Origin: Suttonella ornithocola
GTDB taxonomy: Bacteria; Pseudomonadota; Gammaproteobacteria; Cardiobacteriales; Cardiobacteriaceae
Reading direction: 5' to 3'
NCBI RefSeq assembly: GCF_001889065.1
Contig: NZ_LWHB01000085.1
Span: 1-11,667, forward strand
Length of the DNA: 11,667 nt
Of this stretch, positions 6,609 to 11,667 are shown in pieces. How positions within the stretch are numbered: the stretch's first letter is position 1; the number at the start of each line of letters is the position of its first letter. The translations under genes were made by a program, and so were the position numbers. The notes under the pieces were generated by a model. The model did not search any database. It saw only the letters and a program-made list of their open reading frames with translations, and had not been told where the DNA came from.

Positions 6609-9410
6609 ATGGAACTATCTCATCGTCTTGAACAATGGAAACAAGATTCCGCTAATTATCCATGGGCAAATCGAGAAGATATTCTCCACCTTATCCAAGC
6701 TAGTGCCTATGCTGCTCGACAATTACTCAAACAACCACAAGCCATCCTAGAAATTATTGCGCAAAAGCCTCATTGGGAAATTTTCGATTTCCAAGCAGCG
6801 GTACAAAGCATTTTAGAAAGTGAAAACGAGGCACAACTCATGCAAGAATTGCGGCTCGCCAAACACCGCTATCAAACAGCACTTATTCATGCCGTTGTGA
6901 CACAATCCCTTGATGAGCCAAGTTTTCTTACTGCTATTAGCCAATTAGCCGCGGCTTTATTAGAAATTGCGCACCAATGGCACTATCAAAAATTAACCGA
7001 ACGCTACGGCACACCCTTAGATGAGCAGCATAATCCCCTTACACTAACGATTTTAGGCATGGGAAAATTTGGTGGTGGAGAACTCAACTTTTCCTCAGAT
7101 ATTGACCTAATCTTTGCCTATCGCAACAATGGCGATACTCATGTCAGCGGTAAACAAAAATCTCAAGACCATGAAGTTTTTTTCCGAAAACTCGCACAAA
7201 AAATTATCAACACCGTTGACCAAGTAACAGAAGACGGCTTTTTATATCGAGTAGATATGCGATTACGCCCTTTCGGGCAAACGGGACCACTGGCCTTAAG
7301 TTACAGCGCTCTTGAGACCTACTATCAAGTTCATGGTAGAGACTGGGAACGCTATGCCATGATGAAAGCCCGTCCTATTGCTGGAGATATCATTGGTGGA
7401 CAACAGCTACTTTCAGATTTAAGACCTTTTATGTATCGTCGCTATCTGGACTATCCAGCACTTTCCTCTATTGCTGAAATGAAGCAAAGTATCAACCGCC
7501 AAATTCGGGAAAACGGTATGGAAACCCACATCAAACTAGGACGTGGCGGTATTCGAGAGGCAGAATTTTCCGTTCAAGCAATGCAGCTTGTTTACGGTGG
7601 ACAATATCCCAAACTTCAAAACCCTAACTTTCTCAGCATATTAAATGACCTATCTACATTAGATTTTTGGGACGCCAATGAAACCGAAAAACTCAGAAAT
7701 GCCTATTTATTACTTAGAAAAGTGGAAAACGCCTTACAATTTGACAGAGAACAACAAACCCACCGTTTACCAGATACCGACGCAGACTGGCAACGGCTTA
7801 CGCTAGCCGTCAACTATCCCAATATCGAACGTTTACAAACCGACTTAAACGCAGCTAGAGAAATTATTCATCGTCGTTTTCGTAGTATTTTTGCCAATTT
7901 AAATGACGCTAACCCTGAACAAAATGATAGCGCACTGACCCATCTTAACTGGCAACAACCAGACATTGATGACACAACACAAATTCTAGAAACACTTGGC
8001 TACTCCCCTGAAGAGAGCCATACCATTGCGACAAGCCTTTATCAATTTTCACAAACCCTTAGCTGGCAACGTTTACCTGCTAAAACCATAGAGCGCTTAG
8101 AAAGACTCCTTCCTACCCTATTTGACATTGCTGCTAGAGATCACTTCCCTCCCTTTGCCATTGAAGGATTGTTACATCTGATTCGTGAAGTCAGTGGCAG
8201 AAGCGTATATATCAACATGATGACAGACGAACCCAAACTGATTCGTCATCTTCTTGCCATAGCTAGAGATAGCCGTTGGTTAATGCAATTTATCCAAGCT
8301 CATCCACTGGTTTTAGACGACATTCTCAGCGAACGAGAACGTATCACTGACTCCGAACAGCTTGCAACAGACCTCTCCGCAAGACTCAAAGACCTAGAAG
8401 ATGAAGATTGGCTAAATGCTCTACGAGACTTTAAACACGCACAAGTTTTTAAAATTGCTTGGGCTGAAGTCCATGGCAACCTACCTTTAATGCAAGTTAG
8501 CGATAACCTCACGCATATTGCCGAACTCATATTAGAAAAAGCCTACCAACATGCGTGGAATCATCTAATGAAACGTCATGGTCAGCCACGCTGTGCCAAT
8601 GGGAATATAGCAACTTTTGCCATTATTGGTTATGGCAAACTTGGTGGATTAGAAATGGGCTATAGCTCTGATTTAGACCTTGTTTTCCTATACGATGATG
8701 AACGAAGCCAAGGGCAAACCGATGGAGATAAACCCATCGCTAACCAATTATTCTTTGCGCGATTGGTTCAGAGAATTTCTAGCATTCTCAGCATATCCTC
8801 TACCAGTGGCGTATTGTATGAACTTGATACACGATTACGTCCTGGGGGAAAAAGTGGTTTACCCGCAGCCAGTATCGAAGCATTTGCAGACTATCAATAT
8901 CAACAAGCTTGGATATGGGAACATCAAGCATTAACCCGTGCACGCGCCATTTGCGGCGATAAAAAACTCTGTGAACAATTCAAACACCTGCGCCAACAAA
9001 TTCTTTCTCAAGCACCCAAATCTGATTTACGAGAAGCCGTCCTCAATATGCGCCAAAAAATGCTAGATAACGAACCAGCGCTAGCGAGTAATCAATTTCA
9101 TCTCAAAAAATCTCGCGGTGGACTAATAGATATCGAATTTATTGTCCAATACCTCCTACTTGCCAACGCCCACGAAGAACCCATTTTATTACGCATGAGC
9201 GATAATATACGCCAGCTAGCAGCTTTAGAAGCCACTGGCATCCTAAGTTCGGGCGAAGCCATGACACTAAGAGACACCTATCGTAAACTTCGACATAACG
9301 CTCACCGCTGCTTCTTGAATCAGCAAAGCCATAAACGCCCAGCAGAAGAATGGCAACAAATACGCACTCGCATTATCAAAATATGGAACAACATATTTAA
9401 TATTCACTAG
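6609..9410 (+). CDS. glnE: Bifunctional glutamine synthetase adenylyltransferase/adenylyl-removing enzyme
   Basis: GlnE adjusts glutamine synthetase activity by adding AMP to, or removing it from, a tyrosine on each subunit, responding to PII (GlnB) and glutamine. The protein has 933 residues, close to the 946 of E. coli. The start has AAGGA about seven bases upstream. Two nucleotidyltransferase domains are present, each with the G-x-G-K-x-GG and SSD-x-D pattern. The N-terminal, AMP-removing domain has it at 150-166 (Asp164, Asp166), followed by DMRLRPFGQTGPLALS. The C-terminal, AMP-adding domain has it at 674-690 (Asp688, Asp690), followed by DTRLRPGGKSGLPA. Helical PII/glutamine-response regions lie between and after them. 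Both active sites look intact. No clear promoter was found in the 40 bases after the nhaC terminator. Confidence 0.96.
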   Translation: MELSHRLEQWKQDSANYPWANREDILHLIQASAYAARQLLKQPQAILEIIAQKPHWEIFDFQAAVQSILESENEAQLMQELRLAKHRYQTALIHAVVTQSLDEPSFLTAISQLAAALLEIAHQWHYQKLTERYGTPLDEQHNPLTLTILGMGKFGGGELNFSSDIDLIFAYRNNGDTHVSGKQKSQDHEVFFRKLAQKIINTVDQVTEDGFLYRVDMRLRPFGQTGPLALSYSALETYYQVHGRDWERYAMMKARPIAGDIIGGQQLLSDLRPFMYRRYLDYPALSSIAEMKQSINRQIRENGMETHIKLGRGGIREAEFSVQAMQLVYGGQYPKLQNPNFLSILNDLSTLDFWDANETEKLRNAYLLLRKVENALQFDREQQTHRLPDTDADWQRLTLAVNYPNIERLQTDLNAAREIIHRRFRSIFANLNDANPEQNDSALTHLNWQQPDIDDTTQILETLGYSPEESHTIATSLYQFSQTLSWQRLPAKTIERLERLLPTLFDIAARDHFPPFAIEGLLHLIREVSGRSVYINMMTDEPKLIRHLLAIARDSRWLMQFIQAHPLVLDDILSERERITDSEQLATDLSARLKDLEDEDWLNALRDFKHAQVFKIAWAEVHGNLPLMQVSDNLTHIAELILEKAYQHAWNHLMKRHGQPRCANGNIATFAIIGYGKLGGLEMGYSSDLDLVFLYDDERSQGQTDGDKPIANQLFFARLVQRISSILSISSTSGVLYELDTRLRPGGKSGLPAASIEAFADYQYQQAWIWEHQALTRARAICGDKKLCEQFKHLRQQILSQAPKSDLREAVLNMRQKMLDNEPALASNQFHLKKSRGGLIDIEFIVQYLLLANAHEEPILLRMSDNIRQLAALEATGILSSGEAMTLRDTYRKLRHNAHRCFLNQQSHKRPAEEWQQIRTRIIKIWNNIFNIH

Positions 9411-9676
9411 TGATAAAAAGCTTAAAACATCTGTGAATAATAAAGAAAACTATTGCTAATCTCTGTAAAAAGAGACCAATTAACGATATGATATTTCCTA
9501 TCAAAACAAGAAAATTTGATAAAAGTGATTACGTCGTTAGGCGGAGTTCCTAACACTCAATCAACTAAATTTTCTTTCACGTTAGTCTTTTTATAGGTAA
9601 AAGTTTATAAACACCCTAAGACTTTTTAACCTAGTTTGAATAGACTATTCAATTGCCCGGATGTCAAGGAGAAAAG
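9411..9676 (+). other. Structured intergenic region upstream of the 474-residue unknown gene
   Basis: No coding frame or glnE terminator is clear. Inverted repeats follow one another: TCTCT/AGAGA at 9460-9475, TATCAAA/TTTGATA at 9499-9521 with a 9-base loop, GTTAGG/CCTAAC at 9536-9554 with a 7-base loop, and the palindrome at 9636-9652. TATAAA at 9606-9611 is a possible -10 box, but its -35 at 17 bases (TAGTCT) is poor. The density of inverted repeats suggests a regulated or folded leader. Confidence 0.45.
9636..9652. promoter_or_regulatory. Perfect 17-bp palindrome, candidate operator
   Basis: TTGAATAG-A-CTATTCAA has two perfect 8-base arms around one centre base. It ends 13 bases before the AAGGAG ribosome site and 24 bases before the ATG of the next gene. 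Its place and symmetry suit binding by a dimeric regulator, perhaps the winged-helix-like gene product itself, though that is inference. Confidence 0.5.
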
Positions 9677-11101
9677 ATGTCTACTCATATCAACAATACC
9701 CTATCTTTCCAGCTAGGAATGCTGACATATCAAAACAAACAAGCACAACTACATACCATTAGAGCACCATTACTTTTACGCTTACTGCTTTCTGCTTCAA
9801 AAATAGGTGGAAGCGTTTCATTAGAACAATGGCAAGCTGCAATCCATCGAGAAACTACTAACGACACCATACTAGAACGTAGCCAAATTTTGCGAGTTAT
9901 CCAAGATATTGAGCAAACTTTTAAAAAACTAGAAATACCTATTACCATAGAATATGCACCAAGACATCGTAGCTCCGGACCATGGACACTAAAATTCACC
10001 TCTAATACAATTACTCTTGATACACACAGAGAGCAACCATTATTCTTACAAAGAATTATCTTTAACCCCTCTGATAGCACCGACCCTCAATGGTTTAAGC
10101 AACTGTCTAATATCATACTTATCCTACTCAATAGTGATGCACTATACATGCAAAATCTGCCTTACGAAGCAGCCGAAATACTTATCTCTGCAGACAAGCT
10201 TTCTCTTACTCCGGATATGCAAGGACTATTATTACTCAGACACGCTAAAGCCTTAAAAGCGGCTGGAGATTTTTTTGCTGCTAAAGAAATAACCGAAAGC
10301 ATCATCCAAAACAAACTATTTACACCAGCATCTGCCATTGGGAGCTATGCTCGGTTTTACTTAGCCAGAATAGACTATGACAGCGCACCAAGATTACACT
10401 ATGCTGCACTTTTAGAAAGCTGCCCACCACCTCCTGCCTATCCCCATGCAAACTATACAACCCTCATGCACTGGCATAACCTTCAAGCTCTACTGCTCAG
10501 AAGAAAAATAGAAAACCAGACACATCCAGACATAGAAAATTTCCGACAAGCCCTCTACCATATTGAAGAAGCACTATATTTAGCATTTTGGTCATCAAAT
10601 CTAAATGAAGCGCAAAATTACATCATCAACCTAGCTTTCTTATTTCAACGAATGCTCAAATATGGTTGGTCAAATATTGAAAATATCCTAACCTGCTATC
10701 AAATCTCTCTCGCCTTTTCAGATAAATGCGGTTGTGGAGAACGCTCTATTTTAGACCGCATCTTTTTTGCCCAATTTTATTGGGAAAATGAAGCGGAAAT
10801 ACTAAGCTGCACCGTGAGCCGCACTTTTTTATCTGATGAGCTAAATCCTACAAAAGAAGAATTTTATACAAACGCTTTAAACATTCTTAGAAACAATGAT
10901 GATTATCGGCAAAAAATCGACATTTATCTACTCTATGCAAAATATGCTCAAAAATATCTAAAGCACAAACAAAAATATCCTATTATTCAAACCGCCATTC
11001 AATTACTAGAAACCGACGAACTTTATTCTGAAAACAGCGATTTTGACCATAAAGAGGAAATTAAAAAACTAAAAGCTATGCTCAGCAAAGCCTTCTGCTA
11101 A
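9677..11101 (+). CDS. Unknown protein with winged-helix-like N-terminus and helical, TPR-like remainder
   Basis: I do not recognise this 474-residue protein. The ATG at 9677 is chosen for its AAGGAG at five bases; a TTG at 9653 is less likely. No signal peptide or membrane segment is evident, so it is probably cytoplasmic. Residues about 10-110 have a pattern like an OmpR-type winged helix: strands at the start, helices around 28-60, a candidate recognition helix at 66-85 (RSQILRVIQDIEQTF), then a wing-like hairpin at 88-107 (PITIEYAPRHRSSGPWTLKF). From about 130 on it is helix-rich. Spaced alanine and tyrosine pairs at 162-245 and again around 285-350 suggest TPR-like repeats. CGCG at 351-354 is the only cysteine cluster. 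A winged helix followed by TPRs is known in regulators such as HilA, so a transcription factor is possible, but no database family was confirmed. It stands alone, with its own leader and palindrome. Confidence 0.75.
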   Translation: MSTHINNTLSFQLGMLTYQNKQAQLHTIRAPLLLRLLLSASKIGGSVSLEQWQAAIHRETTNDTILERSQILRVIQDIEQTFKKLEIPITIEYAPRHRSSGPWTLKFTSNTITLDTHREQPLFLQRIIFNPSDSTDPQWFKQLSNIILILLNSDALYMQNLPYEAAEILISADKLSLTPDMQGLLLLRHAKALKAAGDFFAAKEITESIIQNKLFTPASAIGSYARFYLARIDYDSAPRLHYAALLESCPPPPAYPHANYTTLMHWHNLQALLLRRKIENQTHPDIENFRQALYHIEEALYLAFWSSNLNEAQNYIINLAFLFQRMLKYGWSNIENILTCYQISLAFSDKCGCGERSILDRIFFAQFYWENEAEILSCTVSRTFLSDELNPTKEEFYTNALNILRNNDDYRQKIDIYLLYAKYAQKYLKHKQKYPIIQTAIQLLETDELYSENSDFDHKEEIKKLKAMLSKAFC

Positions 11102-11117
11102 AAAACTAGGTAGTGGT

Positions 11118-11146
11118 TTGAAAAGTATGCTGGGTTAAGAAATAAA
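11118..11146 (+). promoter_or_regulatory. Possible promoter before the disrupted small reading frame
   Basis: TTGAAA at 11118-11123 (one mismatch from the -35 consensus) is 17 bases from AATAAA at 11141-11146 (four of six for a -10). This would start transcription shortly before the inverted repeats and the short frame at 11182. It is in AT-rich DNA, so chance is a real possibility. Confidence 0.3.
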
Positions 11147-11148
11147 AA

Positions 11149-11219
11149 AGACAACTTGGAAAAAGATGATAATTTGGAGTTATGAAAACACAAATTACAA
11201 TCAGCTACCCAAGTTGCCT
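11149..11219. repeat. Nested inverted repeats (71 bases)
   Basis: Outer arms at 11149-11159 (AGACAACTTGG) and 11209-11219 match in inverted sense at 10 of 11 positions. Inner arms AATTTG at 11171-11176 and CAAATT at 11191-11196 match fully. The unpaired stretches between inner and outer arms are 11 and 12 bases, nearly symmetrical, so the region could fold into a long interrupted hairpin. No T run follows. Confidence 0.45.
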
Positions 11220-11235
11220 AAGTCTCAGTATATAG
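11182..11235 (+). pseudogene. Possible 5' stump of a small gene cut by the IS630 element
   Basis: The frame reads MKTQITISYPSCLSLSI and then stops. The stop TAG (11233-11235) is the first three bases of the IS after its TA target, so the native gene would have continued past the insertion point. GGAG lies before the ATG, but with only two bases of spacing, which is short. The start of the peptide (beta-like ITISYP followed by L-x-x-S) recalls the opening of UPF0175 antitoxin-like proteins. This is a weak likeness over 17 residues and could be chance. Confidence 0.3.
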
Positions 11236-11667
11236 TCAAATCACTTATAATCCAATCTATCCAAAGCAGATATAAAGAACAACTTGTAGTAGAATTATCA
11301 AAAACAAACTGAGCATATCCTATGACCTACTGTCGCCAATTCCGACAGAAAATTCTTAACGATATTGCTAATGGAGAAACTTGGCGCGCTGTTGCAAAGC
11401 GCTACAAGATCAGCAAATTCACCGTCTATAGCTGGATTAAAAATCCCCATCCTAAAGGCTTTACTGAGCGTAAGCCCTCAAAGATTGATGATGAAGCCTT
11501 GCTTAAGGATATTGAGCAGTATCCTGATGATTACCAATGGGAAAGCGCTAGACGTTTTAATTGCTCGCAATCAGCGATTTGTTATGCTCTAAAGCGACTA
11601 AAGATAACGCATAAAAAAAGATTAACCAACATCCAAAAGCCGACACAGAGAAAAGAGAGCACTTTCA
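11233..11667 (+). mobile_element. IS630-family insertion sequence, left part
   Basis: The element appears to begin with TAGTCAAATC at 11233, next to a TA at 11231-11232 that would be the duplicated target of this family. It continues through a short leader of about 89 bases into the transposase frame and past the right window edge. The right terminal repeat is outside the window, so the boundary is inferred from the shared end sequence with the MITE-like element and from the family's TA preference. Confidence 0.65.
11322..11667 (+). CDS. IS630-family transposase, N-terminal part
   Basis: The frame starts MTYCRQFRQKIL and is open for 115 codons to the window edge. The first helix-turn-helix (about residues 6-42: ILNDIANGETWRAVAKRY, then KISKFTVYSWIKN) is the DNA-binding head typical of IS630/Tc1-mariner transposases and is followed by a linker HPKGFTERKPSKIDDE. 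A second helix-turn-helix follows at about 58-95 (WESARRFNCSQSAICYALKRL). The DDE catalytic part would be further right, either in the same frame or in a second frame reached by frameshift, as in many family members. The ribosome site is poor (GAG about ten bases upstream), usual for transposases. No defect is seen in the visible part. Confidence 0.85.
   Translation, partial: MTYCRQFRQKILNDIANGETWRAVAKRYKISKFTVYSWIKNPHPKGFTERKPSKIDDEALLKDIEQYPDDYQWESARRFNCSQSAICYALKRLKITHKKRLTNIQKPTQRKESTF

Noticed and set aside
8680..8934. 84-codon frame inside the C-terminal part of glnE
   Set aside because: It is an alternative-frame shadow over a conserved catalytic domain, without a start signal.
9730..10080. 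Minus-strand 116-codon frame over the unknown gene
   Set aside because: The plus-strand frame is much longer, has a strong ribosome site and a domain-like pattern; the minus frame has neither.
1..11667. CRISPR arrays, tRNA and rRNA genes
   Set aside because: No regularly spaced repeats, cloverleaf-like sequences or rRNA stretches were seen by reading.

Overview
The window is ordinary, AT-rich bacterial chromosome with tightly packed metabolic and transport genes. Gene content (a HisP-type polar amino-acid ABC transporter, DapE, GlpM, NhaC and a full-length two-domain GlnE) points to a gammaproteobacterium with a low-GC genome. A Cardiobacteriales-type organism would fit, but that is a guess from gene set and composition only.

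Layout. Positions 1-2868 (minus strand) hold an operon for uptake of a basic amino acid: ATPase, periplasmic binding protein, permease Q and permease M, in that order of transcription. The last gene runs off the left edge. A short divergent region (2869-3042) leads to a plus-strand pair, dapE and glpM, which overlap by 14 bases. Next comes a 395-base gene-free stretch (4517-4911) with hairpins and a 96-bp inverted-repeat element resembling a MITE (4735-4830). Then come nhaC, a strong intrinsic terminator, and glnE. A 266-base intergenic region with several inverted repeats precedes a 474-residue protein I do not recognise. It appears to have an N-terminal winged-helix-like region and a helical, TPR-like remainder, and a perfect palindrome lies just before its ribosome binding site. 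The window ends with the left part of an IS630-family insertion sequence.

How the parts relate. The transporter, DapE (lysine and diaminopimelate synthesis), GlnE (control of glutamine synthetase) and NhaC (Na+/H+ exchange) are housekeeping functions with no evident joint pathway beyond nitrogen and amino-acid metabolism. The most notable non-gene signal is a 12-bp sequence, TATAGTCAAATC (or its complement), at three places: a solo copy between hisP and dapE, the right end of the MITE-like element, and the left end of the IS630 element. This suggests one family of TA-targeting elements, with the IS630-type transposase as the likely mobiliser. The IS left end also lies in, and supplies the stop codon of, a 17-codon reading frame that may be the stump of a disrupted small gene. 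I found no CRISPR array, tRNA, rRNA or clear multi-gene novel system. The unknown 474-residue gene with its palindrome is the best candidate for new biology.
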